From HK1 sp965221725 (lineage in GTDB: Bacteria > Pseudomonadota > Gammaproteobacteria > HK1): a DNA stretch of 64,000 nucleotides. The notes below the pieces were generated by a model. The model had not been told where the DNA came from and made no database searches. It saw only the letters and a list, made by a program, of their open reading frames with translations. The stretch is taken from contig OZ244909.1 in the NCBI GenBank assembly GCA_965221725.1, positions 310,001 to 374,000 of the forward strand, in the 5' to 3' direction. Below are positions 44,260-52,943 of this stretch, piece after piece (the stretch's first letter is position 1; every line of letters starts with the position of its first letter). The translations under genes and the position numbers were made by a program.

Positions 44260-46905
44260 ATGAAAAGAATGTTGGTCAACGCCACCCAGCCCGAGGAGTG
44301 TCGGGTCGCGATGGTGGACGGTCAGTTCCTCTACGACCTCGACATCGAGGTAGCGGCGCGCAGCCAGCGCAAGGCGAGTATCTACAAGGCGAAGATCACG
44401 CGGGTCGAACCCAGCCTGGAAGCCGCATTCGTCGACTATGGAGCCGAACGGCACGGTTTCCTGCCCTTCAAAGAGGTGGCGCGCGAATTCTACGCCGACC
44501 CGAGCGCCGAATCGGGTGAATCCCCGACGGTGAGGGACGCCCTGGCGGAGGGGCAGGAGCTTCTGGTGCAGGTGGAGAAGGAAGAGCGCGGCAAGAAGGG
44601 GGCGGCGCTCACCACGTTTCCGAGCCTGGCCGGGCGCTATCTCGTCCTCATGCCCAACAACCCGCGGGCCGGCGGCATCTCGCGCCGCATCGAAGGCGAA
44701 GAGCGCGCGGCGCTGCGCGAGGCGCTGAGCGCGCTCGAAGTACCCGCCGGCATGGGACTCATCGTGCGTACCGCCGGGGTCGGAAAGTCCCGAGAGGATC
44801 TGCAATGGGACCTCGACTACCTGCTCAAGCTGTGGAGGGCCGTCGAGACGGCGGCAAACGAGCGCCCGGGACCGTTTCTCGTCTACCAGGAAAGCGACGT
44901 CATCATTCGCGCGATCCGCGACTATTTCAACAAGGACGTGAACGAGATCCTCATCGACGATGAGAAGGTCTACGAGCAGGCCCGGGACTTCATCACCCAG
45001 GTCATACCCGAGAGCGCCGATCGAATCCGGTACTACGACAGTCAGGTGCCTCTGTTCAGTCGGTTCCAGATAGAGAGTCAAATCGAATCCGCGTTCACCC
45101 ATTCGGTACGCCTCCCCTCCGGCGGCAGTCTGGTCATCGACCACACCGAGGCGCTGGTGAGCATCGACGTGAATTCCGCGAAGGCCACCAGGGGGAGCGA
45201 CATCGAGGAAACCGCTCTCAACACCAATCTGGAGGCAGCCGATGAGGTCGCTCGCCAGTTGCGACTGCGCGATGTGGGCGGATTGATCGTCATCGATTTC
45301 ATCGACATGGCTCCGACCCGCAACCAGCGCGAAGTGGAGAACCGGCTGCGGGACGCGCTGAGACAGGATCGAGCGCGGGTCCAGCTCGGACGCATCTCGC
45401 GTTTCGGACTTCTCGAAATGTCGCGCCAGCGGCTGCGCCCGTCTCTCGGAGAGTCGAGCCTGCAGACATGCCCCACCTGCAAGGGTCGGGGTTCCGTTCG
45501 CGACCCGGAGTCCCTTGCGCTTTCGATACTGCGGATCGTCCAGGAAGAAGCGATGAAGGACCAGACGGGCCGGATCGTCGCGCGGCTCCCCATCGAGGTC
45601 GCGACCTTCCTTCTGAACGAGAAACGGGCGGATGTCTTCGAAATCGAGAAGCGGACGCACGCGCAGGTGATCCTGGTTCCCGATCCGTCGATGACACTTC
45701 CGAACTATGAAGTGAAACGTGTTCGCGAGGAGGAGTACCGCAATGACGCGGCTCGCGATGCGAGCTACGAGCTGACCGCCGAAGTCGACACCACCTCGAC
45801 TTTCTCCATGGGGGCTACGGCACCACCCGACGAACCGGCGGTCAGAGCCGTGCCTCCGTCGGCGCCTCCTCCGAGCCGACCGGCGCCTTCGGCCGACTCG
45901 GCGGGAAAGGGCGGATTGCTGGCCAGGCTCCGGACGTGGCTGTTCGGTGAACGCCCCGCGCCGGGTCGGGCTCCCTCCCGGTCGCAGGCACCATCGCGGC
46001 AGGGGCGTCATGGCACCCGCCGCAACGCGAACGAACGCGGTCGGGGTGGCGGCTCCGAATCCCGTCGTCGGGGCGGTGCCCCGCGGCGTACCGAGAACCG
46101 CTCGCAACCCGGCCAGAGTCATCGCCAGGGCAATGGCCAAGGCAATGGCCAGGGTGATGACCAAAGCCATGGCCATGACCAGGGACATGGCCAGAACCGT
46201 GGCCAGAACCGTGGCCAGAGCCGTGGCCAGAGCCGTGGCCAGAGTCATGACGAGAGCCGACGGCGCGGCGCCCAGCGCCCCCCTCGGGCGACGGAGGGGG
46301 AGACGACAAGCGCTCGCGACAGTGCACCATCCGAGGAATCGGCCCAGTCGGGAGGTGAGACCGCGTCGCGCGGAGCGAGACGCGGCTCGCGGCGCGGGAG
46401 ACGTGGAGGATCGCGTGCCCGCGGGCGAGACGGGGCGCGGGCTGCCGCCGGCGGCACCGAAATCGATGAAAGCGGGGTCGAGGCGCCGGCCGACACCGCC
46501 ATACCGACACGATCCGACCCGCAAGCCGAGGCACGAACCGACGCGGCCCCCCCGATCCAATCCGGCCCGCCGGCCGAAACGCGAACCGGCGCGGTCGGGC
46601 CGACGCATTCCGACTCGCAAACCGGGGAGCAAACCGGCTCGACCGTACTGGCACGGTTCGGCCCACCCCCACAAACCGAAGAGCGAATCGGCGGCGCCAC
46701 GCCGGTGCAGTCCGGCCCGCAAACCGAAGAGCAAACCGGCTCGGCGGCGCCGGCGCCGCCCGGTCCGCAAGCAGCTCCGGCCGAGGACTCGGATGCCTCC
46801 GAGCCCGCCGGGCGGCGGCCGGCACCGAGGAGGCCCCGTGGACGTGGCAGGACGACGGACGCCCGTCCGAGCCCGGACCCGCTTTCGCAGGACGATGCAC
46901 CTTAG
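44260..46905 (+). CDS. rne: Ribonuclease E
   Basis: An 881-residue endoribonuclease, core of the RNA degradosome. The catalytic half (about 1-510) has the S1 domain (KASIYKAKITRVEPSLEAAF), Asp residues in SIDVNSAKATRG and IVIDFIDM, and the zinc-link CPTCKGRG. An amphipathic helix (GLLARLRTWLFGERP, about 549-563) would anchor it to the membrane. The disordered C-terminal half has Arg-rich RNA-binding stretches, a Gly-Gln-Ser/Asn-Arg tandem repeat and a roughly 20-residue repeat (TRSDPQAEARTD, IQSGPPAETRTG, VQSGPQTEEQTG). No enolase- or PNPase-binding motif was recognised. Confidence 0.97.
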   Translation: MKRMLVNATQPEECRVAMVDGQFLYDLDIEVAARSQRKASIYKAKITRVEPSLEAAFVDYGAERHGFLPFKEVAREFYADPSAESGESPTVRDALAEGQELLVQVEKEERGKKGAALTTFPSLAGRYLVLMPNNPRAGGISRRIEGEERAALREALSALEVPAGMGLIVRTAGVGKSREDLQWDLDYLLKLWRAVETAANERPGPFLVYQESDVIIRAIRDYFNKDVNEILIDDEKVYEQARDFITQVIPESADRIRYYDSQVPLFSRFQIESQIESAFTHSVRLPSGGSLVIDHTEALVSIDVNSAKATRGSDIEETALNTNLEAADEVARQLRLRDVGGLIVIDFIDMAPTRNQREVENRLRDALRQDRARVQLGRISRFGLLEMSRQRLRPSLGESSLQTCPTCKGRGSVRDPESLALSILRIVQEEAMKDQTGRIVARLPIEVATFLLNEKRADVFEIEKRTHAQVILVPDPSMTLPNYEVKRVREEEYRNDAARDASYELTAEVDTTSTFSMGATAPPDEPAVRAVPPSAPPPSRPAPSADSAGKGGLLARLRTWLFGERPAPGRAPSRSQAPSRQGRHGTRRNANERGRGGGSESRRRGGAPRRTENRSQPGQSHRQGNGQGNGQGDDQSHGHDQGHGQNRGQNRGQSRGQSRGQSHDESRRRGAQRPPRATEGETTSARDSAPSEESAQSGGETASRGARRGSRRGRRGGSRARGRDGARAAAGGTEIDESGVEAPADTAIPTRSDPQAEARTDAAPPIQSGPPAETRTGAVGPTHSDSQTGEQTGSTVLARFGPPPQTEERIGGATPVQSGPQTEEQTGSAAPAPPGPQAAPAEDSDASEPAGRRPAPRRPRGRGRTTDARPSPDPLSQDDAP
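46189..46248 (+). repeat. Five tandem 12-bp repeats inside rne
   Basis: GGCCAGAACCGT twice, GGCCAGAGCCGT twice and GGCCAGAGTCAT occupy 46189-46248 without gaps, encoding GQNRGQNRGQSRGQSRGQSH. The preceding 60 bases are more degenerate versions. Confidence 0.9.
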
Positions 46906-46960
46906 CCCGGAAATGTCACCGATTCGCGGCGGCAGACCCGAATCGGAGAAATTTCCGGGC
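46905..46960. repeat. Nested palindrome downstream of rne
   Basis: Outer arms GCCCGGAAAT (46905-46914) and ATTTCCGGGC (46951-46960) are perfect; inner arms CCGATTCG (46919-46926) and CGAATCGG (46939-46946) are perfect, with a 4x4 internal loop and 12-nt apex. The left arm begins on the last base of the rne stop codon. It could serve as a bidirectional terminator between convergent rne and recO, and is related to the palindrome at 41514. Confidence 0.85.
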
Positions 46961-47002
46961 GAGGCGGCGGAACTGCGTCAGCCGAACGTTGGGGCGCGCC
47001 GC

Positions 47003-47713
47003 TCATCGCCTCCACAGACTTCTGGAGGCGAAGCCACGACCGCCGCAGTGCGCGTCGATGATCGATCGAAGCAGTCGCCTGGCCTCCCCGAGCGCCCGGC
47101 AGTCGGCAAGATCCTCGCGAGCGAGGGCCAGAAGGGTCGCCCCGCTCACGCATACGCCGGTGTCGGCCCCGTCCGACCAGGGTTCCGGCCCGGCATCCGT
47201 CGTATACCGATAACGTGCGCCCGGTTCGATGGCGAGACCGGAACGGGTTTCGCGCTCGAGCTCCAGGGCGTAGCCGGTTGCCTGGAGAAGGCGCTTCTCG
47301 AAGATGCGGAGCACCGGCTCCGGATTGTTCCCCCGCGAAATCGCGTCGAGGGCCGCACGATAGTGGTCGAACAGCGTCGGCTCGGGGTCGTGGCGGTGAA
47401 GGAAGCGCAACACCAGCTCGTTGAGATAGAACCCGATGACCAGATCGGAGCCGGCGGGCGGCAGGACGACACCCTTGGCTTCGGCCCCGGTCAGGGTCGC
47501 AAGCTCACCCCGGCTGCGCCACGACAACAGCAGGGGTACGAACGGCTGAAGCAGGCCGCGCATTTTCGATTTCGGGCGCTTGGCGCCGCGCGCGATCATC
47601 CCGAGGCGGCCATGGCACTGGCTGAACACCTCGACGAGCAGGCTCGTTTCCCGCCAGGACCGAGCGTGGAGCACGAAGGCCGGCTCCAGATCGACACGTT
47701 CGAGGGCGCTCAT
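47003..47713 (-). CDS. recO: DNA repair protein RecO
   Basis: A 236-residue recombination mediator that helps load RecA on SSB-coated DNA. N-terminal OB fold (EPAFVLHARSWRETSLLVEV, then FSQCHGRLGMIARGAKRPKS), then the helical and C-terminal region with GFYLNELVLRFLHRHDPEP, VLRIFEKRLLQATGYALELE. It lies downstream of era as in many gammaproteobacteria, but a 91-bp inverted-repeat element lies between them. Confidence 0.95.
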   Translation of the reverse strand: MSALERVDLEPAFVLHARSWRETSLLVEVFSQCHGRLGMIARGAKRPKSKMRGLLQPFVPLLLSWRSRGELATLTGAEAKGVVLPPAGSDLVIGFYLNELVLRFLHRHDPEPTLFDHYRAALDAISRGNNPEPVLRIFEKRLLQATGYALELERETRSGLAIEPGARYRYTTDAGPEPWSDGADTGVCVSGATLLALAREDLADCRALGEARRLLRSIIDAHCGGRGFASRSLWRR

Positions 47714-47811
47714 GACGCGCCCCGGGTCCCGTCCGTCGGCCCCCGCCTGAACGCTCCCTCGATTCGCGCCGTGAAAACCGTCGAATCCGCATCCGCCGCT
47801 GTGAGTCGGTG

Positions 47812-47918
47812 GAATCTTCGGTAGTGGCTCACCTTGACACTCTGCCCGTCATCGGTGGTCTCCATGAACGGATTTCCCCGGGAATTCAGGAGTCGAAGTG
47901 AGCCACTACCGAATCTTC
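47812..47918. mobile_element. MITE-like element with target-site duplication
   Basis: A 91-bp element (47820-47910) has perfect 13-bp terminal inverted repeats GGTAGTGGCTCAC...GTGAGCCACTACC (17 of 19 when extended) and is flanked by identical 8-bp direct repeats GAATCTTC (47812-47819 and 47911-47918). It has no transposase, so it needs a related element in trans. GG-ended repeats with 8-bp duplications would fit an ISL3-type transposase, but this is a guess. It sits 8 bp beyond the era stop and about 100 bp before recO. Confidence 0.8.
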
Positions 47919-47926
47919 GAGCCATG

Positions 47927-48841
47927 CTACTCGGCAAGCCCGAGCCCACGAAGCGCGTACTCGTCGTCCGACCACCCCTCCCTCACCTTGACCCAGACCT
48001 CCAGATGCACCGGACGTCCGAGCATCCGGGCAATGTCCCGGCGGGCGGCGCTCCCCGCATCCTTGAGCCTTCCGCCGCCGTGGCCGATGACGATCGCCTT
48101 GTGCTGATTACGCTCCACGAGCACCAGGGCGTTGATGACCGTCCGGCCCTCCACCTCGGCGAAGCGTTCAATCTCCACCGCGAGGCGGTGAGGCAGCTCC
48201 TGGCCAAGCCTGCGGATGAGTTTCTCGCGAACGATCTCGGCGGCCAGGAACGCCTCGCCCCGATCCGTGAAGTGGTCTGGCGGAAACACCGGCGGACCCG
48301 CGGGCAGGTGTACCTCGATCACCTCCCGAAGCCGCTCCAGGTTCTCCCCGGTCCGGGCGCAGACCGGCACCGTGGCCGTGAAGTCGTGCCGCCGGTTCGC
48401 GTCCGCGAGCACGGGAAGGACCGTCTCGCGACGCCTCGTCCGGTCGATCTTGTTCAGCACGAGAACCGGCGGCGCCCCCTCCCCGCCGGCTCGGTCGACC
48501 CGGGCGAGGACGCGATCGTCGTCGCGCACCCAACCCGACGCCTCGACGACCATGAGTACGAGATCGACGCCGATCAGGGCCCTCGATGCGGTCCGGTTCA
48601 TTGCCCGGTTGAGGGCGCGTCGGTGCCCGGTGTGGATGCCCGGGGTGTCGACGAAAACGATCTGCGACGCCTCACCGGTGGCGATGCCCAGGATCCGGTG
48701 GCGGGTGGTCTGCGGCCGGTTGGACGTGATGCTGAGCTTTTGCCCCACCATCGCGTTGACGAGCGTGGACTTCCCCACGTTCGGCCGCCCGACCACGGCC
48801 ACGAACCCGCAGCGGTGATCAGGCGCAGCCGTCGGGGTCAT
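47927..48841 (-). CDS. era: GTPase Era
   Basis: A 304-residue GTPase for 16S rRNA maturation and 30S assembly. G motifs: GRPNVGKST (G1), the switch SNRPQTTRHRILGI, DTPGI (G3), NKID (G4) and a C-terminal KH domain with HKAIVIGHGGGRLKDAGSAA binding the 3' end of 16S rRNA. ATG 48841 overlaps the 3' end of rnc by 23 bp, the usual coupled arrangement. Confidence 0.97.
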   Translation of the reverse strand: MTPTAAPDHRCGFVAVVGRPNVGKSTLVNAMVGQKLSITSNRPQTTRHRILGIATGEASQIVFVDTPGIHTGHRRALNRAMNRTASRALIGVDLVLMVVEASGWVRDDDRVLARVDRAGGEGAPPVLVLNKIDRTRRRETVLPVLADANRRHDFTATVPVCARTGENLERLREVIEVHLPAGPPVFPPDHFTDRGEAFLAAEIVREKLIRRLGQELPHRLAVEIERFAEVEGRTVINALVLVERNQHKAIVIGHGGGRLKDAGSAARRDIARMLGRPVHLEVWVKVREGWSDDEYALRGLGLAE

Positions 48842-49535
48842 CGAGAATGGCCATGACGCGCGTCGCGGCGTCCTGCTCGGCGCGCCGACGGCTCGATCCG
48901 GTTCCGATCGTCTCCCCATCGATACCTTCGACCCGGCAGCCCATGGTGAACAGTCGCTGATGGGCGGCACCCTCGACTTCCACGATCCGGTAGGTCGGCA
49001 ACGGTTTCGCCCGGGCCTGCAGAAGCTCCTGAAGGCGTGTCTTCGCGTCCTTGCTTCCATCGCCGCGTGAGGCCGCTTCGAACCACTCCCGCAGCAGTGC
49101 CCGCACGCGGTCCCGGCACGTTGCGATGTCCGAATCGAGATAGAGGGCTCCGACGATGGCTTCGAAGGCGTCGGCGAGAATCGAATCGCGCTCCCGCCCA
49201 CCGGTCTTGCGTTCGCCGGCGCCCAGCACCAGGGCATCGCCGACGCCAAGCTGACGAGCCGCGCCGGCGAGGCTCTCGCGGCGGACGACCCGGGCGCGCA
49301 GGCGCGTGAGCTTGCCCTCCGATCCGTCGGGGTGTGCGTCATACAGGCGCTCGGCGACGAGGAAGGTCAGAATCGCATCACCGAGAAACTCGAGCCGTTC
49401 GTTGTTCCGAGTGCCGGCGCTGCGATGCGTCAGGGCGCGAACGAGCAGTCCCGGCTCGTCGAACGAATGGCCGAGTCGCGCCTCGAGCCGTCGCTGGGTC
49501 GCATTCACCGCGCAGGCGCCGGCGCATGCCGGCAT
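48819..49535 (-). CDS. rnc: Ribonuclease III
   Basis: A 238-residue double-strand-specific endonuclease for rRNA processing. Signature NERLEFLGDAILTFLVAERL and later ADAFEAIVGALYLDS hold the acidic catalytic residues; a C-terminal dsRNA-binding domain follows (KTRLQELLQARAKPLPTYRI, then GSSRRRAEQDAATRVM). It lies 6 bp downstream of lepB and overlaps era. The hairpin element between era and recO could be a substrate in its own transcript. Confidence 0.97.
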   Translation of the reverse strand: MPACAGACAVNATQRRLEARLGHSFDEPGLLVRALTHRSAGTRNNERLEFLGDAILTFLVAERLYDAHPDGSEGKLTRLRARVVRRESLAGAARQLGVGDALVLGAGERKTGGRERDSILADAFEAIVGALYLDSDIATCRDRVRALLREWFEAASRGDGSKDAKTRLQELLQARAKPLPTYRIVEVEGAAHQRLFTMGCRVEGIDGETIGTGSSRRRAEQDAATRVMAILDDPDGCA

Positions 49536-49541
49536 CGTGTT

Positions 49542-50348
49542 TCAGTCGATGGACTTGCCAATCCGCTTCCAGTCGATTCCGTGCCCGAAATCCCAGTTCA
49601 TCCAGATGCGAAACGCCCTGCCGATGAGCAGATCTTCCGAAACCGTGCCCCAGTACCGGCTGTCGCGACTGTTGTCCCGGTTGTCACCCAGCATGAAGTA
49701 GTGGCCCTCCGGCACCACCGTCTCGCCCTGAACGGAACGGGCCCCCGGCTGCACCAGGATGTTGTGGTCGGTTTCGGGGAACCGTTCCGTGCGCAGGCTC
49801 GCCCCGCTCATCACCGCCCCGGACCCGAAGCCGACGTAGCGCCCGACCGGGTTCTGATCCATCGGCTCGTCGTTCACGTACAGGACCTTGTCATAGTAGC
49901 CAATCCGATCGCCGGGCACTCCCACCACGCGCTTGATGAAGGGGGTGGTGGGGTCGTCCGGGAATCGGAAGACGACGACGTCGCCCCGCTCGGGCAGGCC
50001 GATATCCACAATCTTGGTGTCGACCACCGGCAGTCGGATGCCGTAGCCGAACTTGTTGACGAGAATGAAGTCCCCGGTCAGCAGGGTCGGCATCATCGAG
50101 TTCGACGGAATGCGAAAGGGCTCCACGATGAAGGAACGCAGGACCAGGACGATCAGGAACACCGGAAAGAAAGACTTCGAGTACTCGACGAGGCGCGACG
50201 GCGGCGCGACGACCACGTCCTGCGAGGCGCCCTCGGCCCGGCGAGCCGCCGCTCTGCGACGAGGCGCGAGTACTGCGACGTCGAGTGCCCATATGATGCC
50301 GGTGACGAACACCAGCACCACGATCAGGGTCGGGAAATCGAATTTCAC
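49542..50348 (-). CDS. lepB: Signal peptidase I
   Basis: A 268-residue membrane protease removing signal peptides. It has two N-terminal membrane segments (about 7-25 and 60-78), catalytic Ser84 in PSNSMMPTL and Lys139 in FIKRVVGVPGD, and the GDNRDNSRDSRYWG box. It lies 6 bp downstream of the degP-like gene. lepA, which often sits between mucD and lepB, is absent. Confidence 0.97.
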   Translation of the reverse strand: MKFDFPTLIVVLVFVTGIIWALDVAVLAPRRRAAARRAEGASQDVVVAPPSRLVEYSKSFFPVFLIVLVLRSFIVEPFRIPSNSMMPTLLTGDFILVNKFGYGIRLPVVDTKIVDIGLPERGDVVVFRFPDDPTTPFIKRVVGVPGDRIGYYDKVLYVNDEPMDQNPVGRYVGFGSGAVMSGASLRTERFPETDHNILVQPGARSVQGETVVPEGHYFMLGDNRDNSRDSRYWGTVSEDLLIGRAFRIWMNWDFGHGIDWKRIGKSID

Positions 50349-50354
50349 CCGGAT

Positions 50355-51842
50355 CTATTCCAGCTTCAGGGCCAGGAAGATCGGATTGCCCTGGCGCTGG
50401 ACGAGTATCGATACCGCCTTGCCCGGCGGCAGCTCGGCCACGAGCCGCGAGAGGTCGTCGCCGCTCGCGATCTTCCGATTGCCCAGCATGAGAATCAGGT
50501 CTCCCTCGCGAATGCCCGCCCGCTCGGCCGGACCTCCGGCGGAGACGCCGCTCACGACGACCCCCCGGTCGGCGGCGTCCACCGATGCCCTCTCCTCCTC
50601 GGTCATCTCGCGCACCACGATTCCCAGCCGCATCGCCTCGATGCCCTCCGGTCCCGGGGCGGCGGTGACCTGGATTTCGTCCTCCTCGGGCAGCTCGTCG
50701 GTCGTCACCGACAGGGTCATCGCCTGTCCGCCGCGCAGGATCCCGACCTCCACCTCCCGACCGACGCGTGTGCGGCCGACGATCGGCGGAAGCTCCGATG
50801 AACGCTCGATCGCGTTTCCGTCGAACGACAGCACGATGTCGCCGACCTCGAACCCCGCCCTTTCGGCCGGACTGCCGTCGAGCACCCTGGCGACCAGCGC
50901 GCCCCGGGGTTTGTCCATTTCGAACGACTCCGCCAGCTCTCTGGTCACGTCCTGAATCAGGACGCCGAGCCAGCCTCTGGAAACGCGGCCCGTCTCGCGC
51001 AACTGGTCGGCGACATCCATCGCCACGTCGATCGGTATGGCGAAGGAGAGCCCCATGAACCCCCCGGTGCGGCTGAAAATCTGGGAGTTCACCCCGACCA
51101 CCTGACCATCGAGATTGAACAGGGGGCCGCCGGAGTTTCCCGGGTTGATCGCGACATCGGTCTGGATGAACGGAACGTAGTTCTCGCGGGGGAGGCTGCG
51201 GCCCTTGGCGGAGACGATGCCCGCGGTGACGGAGTAATCGAACCCGAACGGTGAACCGATGGCGAGGACCCACTCGCCCACCTTCAGCTCGTAGTCGGTG
51301 TCGATACGGGCCACCGGCAATCCCCGGGCATCGATCTTGAGAAGCGCGACGTCGCTGGCCTCATCGGTGCCGACGACCGTTGCGATGAACTCCCGGCGAT
51401 CGCTCAGCCGCACGATGATCTCGTCGGCATTGCGCACCACATGGTTGTTGGAAATGATGAACCCGTCCTCGGAGAGGATGAATCCGGAGCCCAGCGACCG
51501 GGCGTCGAACCGTTCGATTTCCCCTTCGCCGAAGAAGCGCCGGAAGAACTCGCGAAGCGGGCTGTCTTCGGGCAGATCGGGAATATCGAGATCCCGGGGC
51601 ATCCGGGGCCGATCCGCGGGCGGGGTCCGGCGCTGGGTCGTGCTGATGTTCACCACCACGGCTCGATTGCGCTCGACGAGGTCGGTGAAATCGGGCAAGG
51701 ACCGCGCGAACAGCGGCTCGGAGGTGAAACACGCCGCTGCGATCGACAGCGCGGCGGTCAGGGTGACGATCGGGGCGGACGCCCCGGGCCGCCCGGCCCG
51801 GACGCGGTGCTCGCGCGGCGGTGGGTTGAGCGAATGATGCAT
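50355..51842 (-). CDS. mucD: Periplasmic serine protease of the DegP/MucD family
   Basis: A 495-residue Do-like protease/chaperone. A signal sequence (VTLTAALSIAAACFTSEPLF) precedes a trypsin-like domain with His in SNNHVVRNADEI, Asp in EASDVALLKIDARG and Ser in INPGNSGGPLFN, then two PDZ domains (GWLGVLIQDVTRELAESF; LGIVVREMTEEERAS). ATG 51842 places the signal sequence correctly. It follows rseB, matching the algW/mucD position in the rpoE-mucABCD cluster of pseudomonads. Confidence 0.95.
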   Translation of the reverse strand: MHHSLNPPPREHRVRAGRPGASAPIVTLTAALSIAAACFTSEPLFARSLPDFTDLVERNRAVVVNISTTQRRTPPADRPRMPRDLDIPDLPEDSPLREFFRRFFGEGEIERFDARSLGSGFILSEDGFIISNNHVVRNADEIIVRLSDRREFIATVVGTDEASDVALLKIDARGLPVARIDTDYELKVGEWVLAIGSPFGFDYSVTAGIVSAKGRSLPRENYVPFIQTDVAINPGNSGGPLFNLDGQVVGVNSQIFSRTGGFMGLSFAIPIDVAMDVADQLRETGRVSRGWLGVLIQDVTRELAESFEMDKPRGALVARVLDGSPAERAGFEVGDIVLSFDGNAIERSSELPPIVGRTRVGREVEVGILRGGQAMTLSVTTDELPEEDEIQVTAAPGPEGIEAMRLGIVVREMTEEERASVDAADRGVVVSGVSAGGPAERAGIREGDLILMLGNRKIASGDDLSRLVAELPPGKAVSILVQRQGNPIFLALKLE

Positions 51843-51870
51843 GGGTGCCTGGACTCCTCCTCGGGATGAT

Positions 51871-52926
51871 CTATCGCTTGGTGATGGATGCCGCGATTCT
51901 TTCCACCGCGATTGCGGGAACCTCGCCGACCACGCTGAGCTGATACCCGTCGATGACGCGGCTGTAGACATTGACCGCTCCGACCGAGGACGGCCCCTCG
52001 ATCCGGTCCCCCTCTGCGGCCGCCGGCTCGATGAACAGTGACAATGACGCGAGTCCGTCGCTGTAGATCAGGTGGTACACGGCCTCTCCACCGGACGGGA
52101 CGCCGCCGTAGGACTCGTCCGTCATCCTGAAACCGACCGGCAACCACCCGATCACCCATTCCCGGGCCCGCGCGGCCGACCGGCGGTGTCCGGCCCCCTC
52201 CGGGTCGCCCACTTCGTAACGCCGGTATCCGGCATCGGCGATACGGGGCTTCAGAGCCTCGTCGGGAATCGATGCGGGCAGCTCCAGGTGCGTGTAGACA
52301 ATCTGCTCCAGCGCCGTCGAATCGCCTCCGAGCAGCTCCATGTTCAGCAGCAGGCCGGTCTCGCGACCGACCGCAAGGCGCAGCCCGTAGCGGTATCGGT
52401 CCTTCGGCCGGATGTGGATCACGTCCGCTTCCCGATCCGCCACCCGATCGGTGCCGTCGCTCGTCAGGATGTAGAACTCGCAGATGGTGGAATCGATCGC
52501 GACCTCCGGGTCGAACGTGGCGAAGGGGTACCGGTGACTCTGGTGGCGCCTGGTGACCACTACCGCCTGATCGTCGGGAAAGATGAAGGTGACGTTCTTT
52601 CCATCGCGAATGACTTCGCGGGGCACCCCGGACAGCGCGACGAGCCGCTCGTGACTCCCGCCGACGGCCGCTCGGTGGATGATCTTCATCGAGCGGATGA
52701 TCGATCCGTTGCGGTAGATGAACGTTCCGGTGTAGTCGAGCGAACGTGATGCGTGGACCATCCGGTCGAGCATGCCCCGAACCTTGTCCGCTTCGGCGGC
52801 GGCGGCGACCGCGGAATTCGGATGGACAGTGGCCACGACCAGTCCGACGATCAGGATGACGCCCGCCAGGCACGCCGTTCCCGGTCCTGATCGCGATGAC
52901 CCGTGCCTTGGTGACTCGTGGCGCAA
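51871..52926 (-). CDS. rseB: Sigma-E regulatory protein RseB/MucB
   Basis: About 351 residues of a periplasmic protein that binds RseA and senses mislocalised lipoproteins or LPS. A signal peptide (CLAGVILIVGLVVATVHPNS) precedes MLDRMVHASRSLDYTGTFIY, VVVTRRHQSHRYPFAT and a C-terminal domain ending MAERIAASITKR-like. No ATG or GTG gives an intact signal peptide. I use TTG 52926; a CTG at 52947 that overlaps the rseA stop (CTGA) has GGAGG 7 nt upstream and may be the true start. Confidence 0.92.
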   Translation of the reverse strand: MRHESPRHGSSRSGPGTACLAGVILIVGLVVATVHPNSAVAAAAEADKVRGMLDRMVHASRSLDYTGTFIYRNGSIIRSMKIIHRAAVGGSHERLVALSGVPREVIRDGKNVTFIFPDDQAVVVTRRHQSHRYPFATFDPEVAIDSTICEFYILTSDGTDRVADREADVIHIRPKDRYRYGLRLAVGRETGLLLNMELLGGDSTALEQIVYTHLELPASIPDEALKPRIADAGYRRYEVGDPEGAGHRRSAARAREWVIGWLPVGFRMTDESYGGVPSGGEAVYHLIYSDGLASLSLFIEPAAAEGDRIEGPSSVGAVNVYSRVIDGYQLSVVGEVPAIAVERIAASITKR

Positions 52927-52943
52927 GGATGTCGGGGCGGCGT

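Noticed and set aside
44161..46770. An 869-residue open frame antisense to rne
   Set aside because: It mirrors rne; its composition (runs of Ala, Arg, Leu and Met repeats) comes from the GC-rich tail repeats, and no domain is visible.
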